Assembly (NCBI GenBank): GCA_026874595.1 | Contig: CM049307.1 | Location: 34,514,862-34,578,861, forward strand | DNA length: 64,000 nt | Direction of reading: 5' to 3' | Origin: Sipunculus nudus | Lineage: Eukaryota > Annelida > Sipuncula > Golfingiida > Sipunculidae | Part shown: piece by piece, positions 38,101-49,184 of the stretch | Layout of the letters: each line of letters opens with the position of its first letter | Numbering within the stretch: the stretch's first letter is position 1 | Made by a program: the position numbers and the translations under genes | Notes under the pieces: generated by a model | Seen by the model: only the letters and a program-made list of their open reading frames with translations | What the model was told of the DNA's origin: nothing | Database searches by the model: none

Positions 38101-41100
38101 ACCGCATCTTATGAGGTCTCAAAAATAGAGGAAAAAATTCGTAAAAATAAAAAAAATACAGGTGGCGCCACAATACTGCAGAAACTGATGACACATTCCA
38201 TGATCAATATCCATGCAAAGAATCATGGTGATCACTGCAATAGTTGTTTAGATACTTGAGCTTTTGTATCAAATTGTCCATTATTCTGAGGGATACTTCA
38301 GATGACTTACAGTCAGCTGAGCTAAAAACACTTAATGGTCAATATCCATGCAAAGAATCATGATGATCTCCGTATTAGTTGTTCAGATACTTCAGCTTTT
38401 GTATCAAATTGTCCATTATTCTGAGGGATACTTCAGAGCCCTATAGCTTGAAGGATATGGGTAACAGAGACCTAATTTCAAGTTTCCACAGGCACTCTTC
38501 ATGGGCCTCCTTGCATGACAAGAATGAAATTTCTAGGTCCAGTTGTTGCAATTTGTACCCTGTTGATAGATAACCACATCTTCAAAGGTCTCGAAAAAAG
38601 AGAAAAAAAATTCGTAAAAATTTGAAAAAAATAGAGGTGACCATCAGTGTTGTAGTTATTGAGATACTGCACTTTTTGTATCAAATTTTCCATTATTCTG
38701 GGGGGTATTTTGGAGCCATACAGCCTAAAGAATATGGATAACAGAGACCTAATTTCAGGTTTCCATGGAGAATTTTCATGGGTCTCCCTGTGTGTCAAGA
38801 ATGAAGATTCTAGGTCCAGTTTTTATGATTTGTGCCCTGTTAACAGATGTTCATATCTTTAAAGGTCTCAAAAATAGATAAAACATTCGTAAAAAAAACC
38901 CCGAACAAATACAGGTTTTGCCACCAGTCTGCAGGAACTGATGGAACACCTTTTGATCAATAGTTATGCCACAAATCATGACCATCAGTGATGTAGTTAT
39001 TGAGATATTGAAGTTTTTGTATGAAATTTTTCACTACTCTGGGGGGTACTTTGGGGCCCCATAGCTCAAAGGATATGGGTAACAGAAACCTAATTTCTGG
39101 TTTCCATGGAGACTTTTCATAGGTCTCTCAGTGTATTGAGAATGAAGATTCTAGGTCCAGTCGTTACGATTTGTGCCATGCTAACAGATGACAGCATCCT
39201 TAAAGGTCTCAAAAATAGAGGAAGAGATCGTAAAAAAATCAAACAATATAGGTGGCGCCACCAGTCTGCAGGAACTGATGGAACATCTCATAATCAATAT
39301 ATATGCCAAAAATCATGACCATCAGTGATGTAGTTATTGAGATATTGAAGTTTTTGTATGAAATTTTCTACTACTCTGGGGGGGTACTTTGGGGCCCCAT
39401 AGCTCGAAGGATATGGGTAACAGAGACCTAATTTCTGGTTTCCATGGAGACTTTTCATAGGTCTTCTAGTGTGTTGAGAATGAAGATTCTAGGTCCAGTT
39501 GTTACTATTTGTGCCATGCTAACAGATGACAGCATCCTTAAAGGTCTCAAAAATAGAGGAAAAAATCGTAAAAAATGGAACGATACAGGTGGCGCCACCA
39601 GTCTGCAGGAACAGATGACACATCTCATGTTCAATAGTTATGCCACAAATCATGACCATCATTCAAGTAGTTAATGAGATATTGAAGTTTTTGTATGAAA
39701 TTTTTTACTTTTCTTGAGGGTACTTTGGGGCTCCATATCTCGAAGAATATGGGTAACAGAGACCTAATTTCTGGTTTCCATGGAGACTTTTCATAGGTCT
39801 CTCAGTGTGTCAAGAATGAAGATTCTAGGTCCAGTCTTTAAGATTTGTGCCTTGTTAACAGATGTTTACATTTTGAAAGGTCTCAAAAATAGAGAAAAAA
39901 ATTCGTAAAAAATTGAACGATACAGGTGGCGCCACCAGTCTGCAGGAATGGATGGAACATCTCATAATCAATATGTATGCCAAAAATCATGACCATCAGT
40001 GATGTAGTTATTGAGATATTGAAGTTTTTGTATGAAATTTTTGACTACTCTGGGGGGGGGGGGGTACTTTGGGGCCCCATAGCTCGAAAGGATATGGTTA
40101 ACAGAGACCTAATTTCTGGTTTCCAAGGATATTTTTCATGGACCTCTCGGTGTGTCAAGAATGAAGATTCTAGGTCAAGTTGTTACGATTTGTGCCATGC
40201 TAACAGATGACAGCATCCTTAAAGGTCTCAGATATAGAGGAAAAAATCGTAAAAAATCGAACCATAAAGGTGGCACCACCAGTCTGCAGGAAGTGATGAC
40301 ACATCTCATGATCAATAGTTATGCCACAAATCATGACCATCAGTCAAGTAGTTAATGAGATATTGAAGTTTTTGTATGAAATTTTTTACTTTTCTTGAGG
40401 GTACTTTGGGGCTCCATATCTCGAAGAATATGGGTAACAGAGACCTAATTTCTGGTTTCCATGGAGACTTTTCATAGGTCTCTCAGTGTGTCAAGAATGA
40501 AGATTCTAGGTCCAGTCTTTAAGATTTGTGCCTTGTTAACAGATGTTTACATTTTGAAAGGTCTCAAAAATAGAGAAAAAAATTCGTAAAAAATTGAACG
40601 ATACAGGTGTCGCCACCAGTCTGCAGGTATGGATGGAACATCTCATAATCAATATGTATACCAAAAATCATGACCATCAGTGATGTAGTTATTGAGATAT
40701 TGAAGTTTTTGTATGAAATTTTTGACTACTCCGGGGGGGGGGGGGGGGGGGTACTTTGGGGCCCCATAGCTCGAAAGGATATGGTTAACAGAGACCTAAT
40801 TTCTGGTTTCCAAGGATATTTTTCATGGACCTCTCTGTGTGTCAAGAATGAAGATTCTAGGTCAAGTTGTTACGATTTGTGCCATGCTAACAGATGACAG
40901 CATCCTTAAAGGTCTCAGATATAGAGGAAAAAATCGTAAAAAATCGAACCATAAAGGTGGCACCACCAGTCTGCAGGAAGTGATTACACATTTCATGATC
41001 AATAGTTATGCCACAAATCATGACCATCAGTCAAGTAGTTAATGAGATATTGAAGTTTTTGTATGAAATTTTTTACTTTTCTTGAGGGTACTTTGGGGCT

Positions 41101-44100
41101 CCATATCTCGAAGAATATGGGTAACAGAGACCTAATTTCTGGTTTCCATGGAGACTTTTCATAGGTCTCTCAGTGTGTCAAGAATGAAGATTCTAGGTCC
41201 AGTCTTTAAGATTTGTGCCTTGTTAACAGATGTTTACATTTTGAAAGGTCTCAAAAATAGAGAAAAAAATTCGTAAAAAATTGAACGATACAGGTGGCGC
41301 CACCAGTCTGCAGGAAGTGATGGAACATTTCATGATCAATATGTATGACAAAAATCATGACCATCAGTCCAGTATTTAATGAGATATTGAAGTTTTTGTT
41401 ATTAATTTTTCACTTTTCTGGGGGGTAGTTTGGGGCCCCATAGCTGGAAGGATATGGGTAACAGAGACCTAATTTCTGGTTTCCATGGAGACTTTTCATA
41501 GGTCTCTCAGTGTGTCGAGAATGAAGATTCTAAGTCCAGTCATTACGATTTGTGCCTTGTTAACAGATGTTCACATTTTTAAAGGTCTCAAAAATAGAGA
41601 AAAAAATTCGTAAAAAATCGAAAAATACAGGTGGCGCCACCAGTCTTCAGGAACTGATGGAACCTCTCATGATCAATATGTATGCCAAAAATCATGACCA
41701 TCAGTCGAGTAGTTAATGAGATATTGAAGTTTTTGTATGAAATTTTGGACTTTTCTGGGGGGTACTTTGGGGCCCCATAGCTTGAAGGATTTGGGTAACA
41801 GAGACCTAATTTCTGGTTTCCAAGGAGATTTTTCATGGACCTCCCAGGATGTCAAGTAAGAAGATTCCAGTTCTAGCGGTTACGATTTGTGCCCTGTTAA
41901 CGGACAGACGGCCGGACGGCCCGACGGACGACGGACAAAAGGTGATCCCTATAGCTCAGATGACTTTCAGTCAGCTGAGCTAAAAACCCAACATATATTG
42001 CAGAATTTAATTTTTTGTCACTTTCTCAAGTGGCAGTAATAAGATCTGGTATATTCTTAGGTAGTACTGGGAATACTGCTGATGATTCTGTTTATAAAAA
42101 ATTAAAGAAACAGAGCTTACTGGAATCCATTCCTTTATCTGACATGTATTAAATAAAGATTTTTAGACATGAACCTTTAATAAAAATATCTAAAAAGGAC
42201 AGATCCAAGAAAGTAAAGGTCCATTCATCCACATGTTGAAATGAACTCAGATCATAATTAAGACATTTTAAATAACAACATTTGGCAGCAAATTTGAGAA
42301 CAAGATTTTTTTAAATAACACAAGGCCTACAGGCCTAATGTGAAACTATACAATGGGATATACATCAGGTATAATGCTTCCATGCTGGAACGTTACTTTT
42401 CAAGTGTGACAATGCAAGTACCCGGTACTAAACATTTTGAACCCCAGTCCAAGCGCCAATAAAAAAAATGTCACTGCTGAAATACTGCCATGGGTGCACA
42501 CAACAAAAATCACTGTAGGTGGCACCTCCAGACTTGTGTATGAGAAAGCCATGTATGGACATGCCAAGTTTCAAGTAGATACTTCAAACCACTCTTGGGC
42601 TATGTGCATAGATGCATAAAACAATTGTTGGTGGCACCACCAGTCTTGTATATGACAAAGCTGTATCCAAGATGTATACATATGCACAATTTCAGGTTGA
42701 TATATCAAATCCCTCCTGAGAAATAAGCAGGGACATATACTTTGCAAAAATCATTGTAGGTGACGGCACCAGTCTTGTGTAAGAGAAAGCCAACAAAGAT
42801 GCAGAGACAAGTCAAAATGTCAGGCCAATACATCAAAATTCTCTTGAGTCCGGTGCACTAGGCTGACCAAGCTCAGGTGAGGAAGGTAGTTGCCCTGAGT
42901 GAACCGGACAAATTGCCAACGGCAGTTACTGCACTGAGTGAACTCTTAACCTAAACCTGGCTGCACCAAGTGAACTCTTGACCTGTTGGCTACTCTGACA
43001 CAGTTAGCAGTCTGCTAAAGCTATAAATAGATCCAGGCTTGATGTTTGACGTGTTGCCAAATATGAAATAGTTGGCGATCTGCCAAGTTATTTATAGATA
43101 TAGGCACAATCTTGGCCTGTTGCTAAATCTGTTTACACATACTGAAAGACTTTGGCTAATTTTTTTTTTCAAGCTTACATATTCACAAGATTTTTTTTTA
43201 TCAAAATGTTTATCTTTGTTTACCAAAGTATCTCGCTGTCCTTACATTGTTAAAGGTCCAATAATTCTGCCAAAATACATTAAAGTAAACTTGAACAAAG
43301 ACCACCTAAGAATAATTTTTGTGCAATGTTACAGATGTTGAAACAACAGCTTTGCAGAAGAAGACTAATGCAGCCCTTAGTTTGAAAACGGTACTATTGG
43401 CCACAAGACCAACTTCACCTTTCTATGACTCTACCCAAAATCAATGAACCCAATCTGTTCTTATACAATTGAAAGAACCCTACACTAGGATAATTCTTGT
43501 GAAAAATTAAACCATTCAGCTTGTCAGTTTCATCAAAATACATTTTTTAAGCTGAAAGAGGCTAAACTTCTGAAGTTTTTGGCTGTAAAAAAAAACAGGT
43601 CCACATAGATTGTACCACAAAAACTGCAAATTCAAATATAAGTCATGGGACCAACATTTGCACAAAACTTGGTGATGCTAGCTCCTGTTGTTTCTGAGGT
43701 TGCAATGTTAGTATGCCATCTTGCCCAAATGACTCAGTTCAAATTTCTGTAACTAAGCCAAAATTCATCAAACCAAAATCATTTGAATAAATGATAATAA
43801 CTTTAATAAATGTTAAGTATGCAAACTCATTACCCATGGATTATTTTAAACTTAAGTTTTAATTTCATAATGCAACTAGATATTTTTGGGCACTGCAGGT
43901 GCCATAGTATCGCCAGACAATTAATCCCCCCCCCCCCCCTTTAACTTGTGGAACATCTATCAACTTGAGAAACAATATTTTTTCACCAAATATGGGGGCC
44001 AATAAAGAGAATCACTCTTATGAAAAGGGGATTAATTTATACTATAAAAATGGTAAGGTAGGTGGCTCCACCTCGCTGGTCTTTGAGAAAATTTTCCACG

Positions 44101-47100
44101 ATTAATAGACATGCCAAATTTAAGCCAATACCTTGAACCACTCTGGAGATATAAGCTATTTTCACTGAAAGCACATCTACAGATGGACATCATGGCAAAA
44201 CTAGACATTTCTTGGCACCGCAGGTGCCAGAGTATCCCCAGACATAGTAGCCCCCCCCCCCCTTAAGAACAGACCCCCTTTTTAGCAGCATATACTGACA
44301 CTTGGCATATTTATTGTTTCTTCCATCTAACAATCCACAATCTTGTTGAAGATGTTGGTCCTGTGACCTTGATCTTTTTAAAGATGTGTCCTGTGACCTT
44401 GACCTTTGACCTCATGACCCCAAAATCAATTTGGGTCTTGCTTTTCCAATGGGACATATGCAAGTCAAGTTTGAAATCTATACATCAATAAAGCAGGAAT
44501 TATCATCCAGAAACTAATTTTTTTTTACAGGTGGCTCCTGTGACCTTCACCTTTGACCTTGTGACCTCAAATTGATAGTGTTCTTCCTTTCTTGGCAGGA
44601 GAACTTTATGTGCAAGATGAAAGATCTGAGATGAAATGTTTGGCTGAAAATGCATCCACATCTTTTTAAAGATGTGTCCTGTGACCTTGACCTTTGACCT
44701 CATGACCCCAAAATCCATTTTGGTTTTGCTTTTCCAATAGGACATATACAAGTCAAGTTTGAAAACCATACATCAATAAAAGCAGGAATTATCATCCAGA
44801 AACTAATTTTTGGACAGAGGGCTCCTGTGACCTTCACCTTTGACCTTGTGACCTCAAAATTGATAGGGGTTTTCCACTCTTGGCAGGTGAACTATATGTG
44901 CAATATGAAAGATCTGAGATGAATTGTTTGGCTGAAAATGCATCCACAATCTTTATAAAGAGGTTTCCTGTGACCTTGACCTTTGACCTCATGACGCTAA
45001 AATCAATTCGGGTCTTGCTTTTCCAATGGGTCAAATACAAGTCAAGTTTGAAATCCATACATCAATAAAAGAAGGAATTATCATCCAGAAACTAATTTTT
45101 GGACAGATGGCTCCTGTAACCTTCACCTTTGACCCCAAAATTTATATGGATTATCCACTACTGGCAAGTGAGCTATATATTCAAGATGGAAGACCTGGGA
45201 TGAAAGTTTGGCTGACAATGCATCCACATCTTTTTAAAGATGTGTCCTGTGACCTTGACCTTTGACCTCATGACCCCAAATTCAATTCCGGTCTTGCTTT
45301 TCCAATGGGTCAAATACAAGTCAAGTTTGAAATCCATACATCAATAAAAGAAGGAATTATCATCCAGGAACTAATTTTTGGACAGATGGCTCCTGTGACC
45401 TTCACCTTTGACCTTGTGACCTCAAAATTGATAGGGGTCTTCCTCTATTGGCAGATGACTTATATTTGCAGGATGAAAGGTCTGAGATGAAATGTTTGGC
45501 TGAAAATGCATCCACAAATCTTTTTAAAGATGTGTCCTGTGACCTTTACCTTTGACCTCATGATCCCAAACTCAATCTGGGTCTTGCTTTTTCAATGGGA
45601 CATATATAAGTCAAGTTTGAAATCATTACATCAATAAAAGCAGGAATTATCATCCAGAAACTAATTTTTGGACAGATAGCTCCTGTGGCCTTGACCTTTG
45701 ACCTTGTGACCCCAAAATTTGTATGGATCATCCACTATTGGCAAGTGAGCTATATATTCAAGATGGAAGACCTGGGATGAAAGTTTGGCTTAAAATGCAT
45801 CCACAGTATCTTTTAAAATGCCAGTCCAGTGACCTTGACCTTTGACCTCATGACCCTAGAACCTATAGGGTTCTTACTTTAGTGGTGGGCCATACATAAG
45901 TCATGTTTGAAATCCATATGGCTATCAACACTGGAGATATCATAAGAGGTGTGTGATTTTCACCATATATGGCAATATTCAAGGTCAAGGCCACTATCAT
46001 AGGAAAGGTCATGACCCCAATTAAAATAAACATCATCCCATAACCCATACCTATGTATATGCATAATATAAAAGAAATCTGTCCATTAGTTTTTGACTTA
46101 TAAAGCTCACAGTACTGTAAGGTGGCAATTTTGGGGGTATTAAACAGCACGAAAACAAGTAAAGAATAATAGGTGGCACCACCAGTTTCTGGAACATGAC
46201 AACCCGATCCATGATCTTCCATCAACTTGATTTTGGGATAAATCAATGCAAGATTTCTTGAGATATTAAAGAATTTGTGTGATTTTCCCCAAAATTGGAC
46301 CTATTCAATGTCAAGGACACTCTCCTAGTAAAGGTCATGACCTCATTTTAAATAGGCGTCATCCTCTTACCCATATCTATACATATACCAATACATATAC
46401 CAAGTTTGGTAAAGTTCTGTGAAATATCGTGCCAACAAGATTTATATGCGGCGGCGGCAGCGGCGGTGGGACCGGTATGAAAACATAGTATCCCCCGACT
46501 TTGTCTGGGGATACAATGATTGTAGATGGCACCACCCGTCTTAAGTAAACGATGGAGGAGTGCAAGATCTATGGATAGGCTCAATTTCAGGCCAAAAAGG
46601 CAAATCACTCCTAAGGAAAGGGCATTCATTTATTCTACATAAATGGGAAGGTAGGTGGCACCACCTGTCTGGTTTACACAAAAACTTTCCAAGATGGACG
46701 AACATGTCAAATTTTAGACCAATACCTTGAACCACTCCAGAGATATGAGCAATTTTCACCAAAAGCACATGTACAGATGGACGCCACGGCAAACGATTGC
46801 AGATGGCGCCGCCAGTCTTGAAAACAAGATGGAGGTATCAAAGATCAATGTTCATGCACAGTTTCAGCCCAATCTGTCCATAAGTTTTAGACTTTTAATA
46901 CTAACAGTACTGTCAACTGGAATGATGGAGTATTAAAAGGCACAAAAACAAGAGAAAGATAGAAGATGGCGCAACCTGTCTTCCACAAAAAAACAAAGCT
47001 ATCCAAGATCTTTGGTTAATTTGATTTTTGGTCCAATCCATGCATCCCTCATTGAGATATCAATGATTTTGTGTGATTTTCACCATATATGGCAATATTC

Positions 47101-48770
47101 AAGGTCAAGGCCACTCTCATAGGAAAGGTGAAGTCCCCAATTTAAAAATTCATCATCCAATAACCCATGTCTATATATATGCATAATATGAAAGAAATCT
47201 GTCCATTAGTTTTTGACTTATAATGCTCACAGTATTTTAAGTGGCCATGAAGGGGGTATTAAACGGCACAAAAACAAGAAAAGGATAACAGGTGGTGCCA
47301 CCAGTTTCAGGTACATGACAATACTATCCAAGAGCCTAGGTCTTTGATTTTTGGATCAATCCATGCAAGATTTCTTGAAATATTTAAGAATTTATGTGAT
47401 TTGCCTCAAAAATGGATCTATTCAAGGTCAAGGTCAATCTCCTGGTAAAGGTCATGACCCCATTTTAAAATGGTTTTGTCCATGCACATGTCAAGTTTGG
47501 TAAAGATCCGTGAAATATTTTTTGAGTTATCGCATCCAAACAAAATCTCTGCAGAACCATGCTTAAACCATAGTATCTCCAGACTTTATCTGGAGATAAA
47601 ATAAATACAGACTACAAATGAAGCCACTCTATGAACTATCCACATCAGATTGATATCAGATTTTATTATCGAGCCATGCAAAATATCCAGGGCCCAGAGT
47701 CCATGTGATCCAAATCATTCCTGGGTTCTTTTGCCGCCAGTGAATTCAACTCTTATCAGCCTAGCACATAACCTGTGCCCAGAGATGCGCACCAAGAATG
47801 AAAATCGACAAGCATCACAGGTTGTGTGACTTTTTTGTGTGTACAATTTGTAGGAAGGTGCCCAAATATGCAGTGTTGAAGTTTTTAACTTGAGCGCTGT
47901 GTGTAAATAGAGTGATTGTACAAAGCTGATAGTGTTGATAACATGTGTGACTGTTTAATAAAAATATTATGAACAGGCTTGCTTGGTATAATTCTTTTCT
48001 TTAGCCTTCCAACAGCAGTATAATCCTCTGGGCCACTTCCAATATACTGCCCGAAGGTTGATAGTGATTAAAAAGGCAATACTGCACAAGCAAGTAAACA
48101 TGCATAATAATTGAATATCATATATATTTAACAATTTATCAATTTCCCAAACAAATTCACACTAAATGAACAAGTTGTTAATAATTTAAGACAAAACAAT
48201 CTAACTCACCTGATCCACACTGTACATATTTTGCAGCAACCATACTTGGCGCACTTTCTGGAAATTCCAGTTCTGTCGGTCTTTCCTCCAACATGTCAAA
48301 TATTGCAGGGCAAGTTCTGACTTAGATGGCCCCTCTTTCTTGGCTTCTTGCTGCTGCAGTTTCTCTTGCTGTTTCTTTAATTTTTTCATTTTCATTTTGT
48401 CTTTCTTTAACTTTTTCTTTTTTTCTTTATCTGGATCAGGGAAAGATGCACTCTGTTGGACTTCTGCTGATTCAGCACTTAACTCTGGTCTCTTCTCACT
48501 TTTATTTTCTGCTTTTTTCTTGCTTTTCTTTTTATCTAAACTTTTTTTATCAGGGGAACTATTTTGTTTTTCTTCACTTGTGTCTCCACCTTCAGCTTTA
48601 TTTTCTTTCATGTCCGTATCATTTGATGATACTGACATCTTTCTTTTCTTTGAGGATTTCTTTAATTTTCTCCTCCCTTCATCCATATCAGTATTTAATA
48701 TTTCCGTACTGTCCACTGCATCCTCCTGTTCACTGCTTTTCCTTTTTTGTTTCTTAAGTTTCTTTGTCAT
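35082..48770 (-). CDS. C7orf50: C7orf50 homologue, WKF-domain protein (three exons)
   Basis: Spliced 266-residue protein from exons 48770..48210, 36762..36579 and 35137..35082. Residues 1-150 are lysine-rich with acidic patches, with several nuclear-localisation-like runs (RRKLKKSSKKRK at 33-44; KKKKLKKDKMKMKKLKK at 117-133) and a likely coiled coil near 128-146. Residues 151-220 form the WKF domain: SELALQYL, W161, RQNWNFQKVRQVWLL (165-179), then VPEEHFTVLLDYLDGLKGKARE across the exon 1/2 join. WNF replaces the usual WKF. The acidic linker (222-249) leads to a conserved C-terminal tail, IERVRRVIQILS. I recall human C7orf50 as 194 residues with the same domain order and a tail ending RIRQVLQLLS. 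Function is not established; a nuclear or nucleolar role is inferred from composition. The start is fixed by an in-frame TAA at 48,792-48,794. Intron phases are 0 and 1. Confidence 0.9.
35138..36578 (-). other. C7orf50 intron 2
   Basis: 1,441-bp intron. It holds a poly-T/poly-G run at about 35,690-35,710 (TTTTTTTT then G) and otherwise AT-rich sequence with no recognisable repeat. Open frames on the + strand (for example 35,657-36,061) have no recognised domain. Confidence 0.8.
36579..36762 (-). CDS. C7orf50: C7orf50 coding exon 2 of 3
   Basis: 184 bases: 61 codons plus one base. The acceptor is TTCTGTTATGCAG|GTT with AG at 36,764-36,763. The donor is AAAG|GTAACA with GT at 36,578-36,577. 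It begins VPEEHFTVLLDYL, continuing the WKF domain exactly in frame, and ends in an acidic, low-complexity linker. Reading through the donor would add 12 non-conserved residues and a TGA at 36,540-36,538. That alternative end is less likely because it loses the conserved tail. Confidence 0.9.
36779..36811 (-). mobile_element. element end abutting the exon 2 splice acceptor
   Basis: On the - strand it reads GTCAGCTGAGCGTCATGACC then CCTGGGTCACTT. It is the same terminal motif as 62,909-62,941, 30,410-30,441 and the starts of the 2.6-kb copies. The palindromic core TGACCCatGGGTCA is degraded by one base. It ends about 15 bases from the acceptor AG of C7orf50 exon 2. Confidence 0.75.
36880..38330 (+). 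repeat. diverged units of the 337-bp family with nested ends
   Basis: Older, irregular units of the family described at 38,331-41,990: ATAGCTCGAAG, GGGTAACAGAGACCTAATTTC, GTTACGATTTGTGCCCTGTTAACAG, and GGTGGCGCCACC at 37,453 and 37,823. A complete element terminus (GGACGGACGACGGACAAAAGG tract, then the AGCTCAGATGACT/AGTCAGCTGAGCT hairpin) sits at about 37,740-37,806. A second, truncated one is at 38,301-38,327. At least two or three insertions of the same family are therefore stacked. Confidence 0.8.
38331..41990 (+). mobile_element. non-autonomous element with 337-bp tandem array
   Basis: The core is tandem units of 337 bp. The marker GGTGGCGCCACC (or a one-base variant) falls at 39,251, 39,588, 39,925, 40,269, 40,606, 40,956, 41,293 and 41,630. 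Intervals are 337 except where a poly-G run in the unit expands (344 and 350). A 2-unit super-repeat is visible: 39,680-40,370 closely repeats 40,370-41,060. The right terminus is a GGACGGCCCGACGG tract followed by the hairpin AGCTCAGATGACT/AGTCAGCTGAGCT and AAAAA at about 41,945-41,986. Conserved ends, a CGGA microsatellite and a tandem core suggest a Helentron-derived (HINE-like) element; this is inference. No coding capacity. Confidence 0.85.
42431..42900 (+). repeat. three decayed units of about 115 bp
   Basis: ATCACTGTAGGTGGCACCTCCAG (42,510), ACAATTGTTGGTGGCACCACCAG (42,625) and ATCATTGTAGGTGACGGCACCAG (42,750), each followed by TTGTGTATGAGAAAGCC-like sequence. Related to 17.5 kb (reverse) and 46.5 kb. 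Confidence 0.65.
43880..44215 (+). mobile_element. truncated element with GTATCNCCAGAC end
   Basis: It starts GGCACTGCAGGTGCCATAGTATCGCCAGAC, followed by a C run and then interior sequence with AGGTGGCTCCACCTC. The same start is repeated at 44,213 (GGCACCGCAGGTGCCAGAGTATCCCCAGAC), so one copy is inserted beside another. Confidence 0.6.
44213..47602 (+). mobile_element. composite element bounded by GTATCCCCAGAC ends
   Basis: Left end GGCACCGCAGGTGCC then AGTATCCCCAGAC. Inverted matching ends occur at about 46,485-46,515 (ATAGTATCCCCCGACTTTGTCTGGGGATAC) and 47,570-47,600 (ATAGTATCTCCAGACTTTATCTGGAGATA). Each of those is itself a hairpin. The interior has the 288-bp nuclear-receptor-site array (44.37-45.86 kb) and longer units repeating AATATTCAAGGTCAAGGCCACT at about 45,970 and 47,095. 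No coding capacity seen. Confidence 0.65.
44375..45860 (+). repeat. 288-bp tandem array carrying AGGTCA-type half-sites
   Basis: Six units. The motif TGACCTTGACCTTTGACCT starts at 44,394, 44,682, 44,971, 45,250 and 45,830, with a one-base variant at 45,540. Intervals are 279-290 bp. A second motif, TGACCTTCACCTTTGACCTT followed by GTGACCT, lies mid-unit at 44,541, 44,828 and 45,396, with variants at 45,117 and 45,684. Other unit landmarks are GGTCTTGCTTTTCCAATGGG, AAGTCAAGTTTGAAATC, and GGCTGAAAATGCATCCACA. Confidence 0.88.
48210..48770 (-). CDS. C7orf50: C7orf50 coding exon 1 of 3
   Basis: 187 complete codons from ATG (48,770-48,768) to CAG. The donor is CAG|GTGAGT, with GT at 48,209-48,208, a near-consensus site. 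It ends in phase 0 inside the WKF domain, after NMYSVDQ. Confidence 0.92.
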
Positions 48771-48977
48771 ATTTATCTCAACAATTATGCCTTAATACTG
48801 CCCTTTATATATTCTGGTTTTCAAAATTGATTTTGGCCAGCTCTGTTTAGAATGAAGGCCTATGAATTTTCTTCAAAAAGTGTATTTCAACAAATGTTTC
48901 TTGTATCTAGTGTATAAGAGTAATCAAATAACCTGATGGCACAGACATAAATGGTCATTTCCTGATGATCTGTCAAC
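48771..48977 (-). other. C7orf50 5' UTR with possible upstream intron
   Basis: On the - strand TTACTTTTTATTTTCAG|GTTGAC has an AG at 48,979-48,978 that would be a good acceptor. If used, the coding exon starts at 48,977 with a 207-base leader. The first non-coding exon and promoter were not located; the CpG-rich island at 54.25-54.8 kb is a candidate. Confidence 0.4.
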
Positions 48978-49184
48978 CTGAAAATAAAAAGTAAATTCAG
49001 TGTTTAAAATGAGTGTATGTGTTTTGACCATTGCCTCTTCTCATACCCCAACATACAATAACATTTAGGTGCTGCTCATATTAGATATTTATACTGAAAT
49101 ATTTTTGTCAAGTCCTATCTTTTAGTTTATATAAAAGCAATATAACTGGTATTCTTTAAATTCTGGACACCAGCTGTTGAAAAT

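Larger units (their letters stand above)
36763..48209 (-). other. C7orf50 intron 1 (11.4 kb, repeat-filled)
   Basis: Between the phase-0 donor at 48,209 and the acceptor at 36,763. It contains, from left to right on the + strand, an element end beside the acceptor, a 337-bp tandem array (about 36.9-42.0 kb), 115-bp repeats (42.4-42.9 kb), and a composite element with a 288-bp tandem array (44.2-47.6 kb). The remaining 41,990-42,430, 42,900-43,880 and 47,610-48,209 are unclassified AT-rich sequence. Confidence 0.85.

Noticed and set aside
38379-41042. Repeated 60-77-codon frames (also 59,875-60,699 and 61,300-61,494)
   Set aside because: All are the 337-bp repeat unit translated; the same peptide appears once per unit in both orientations of the element.
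45863-46246. 127-codon minus-strand open frame with hydrophobic stretch
   Set aside because: It lies in interspersed repeat sequence whose partner copy near 47,000-47,300 does not keep the frame.
48326-48795. Two + strand open frames of 143 and 151 codons
   Set aside because: Antisense shadows of the lysine-rich C7orf50 exon 1; poly-Lys codons read as Phe/Ser/Leu runs.
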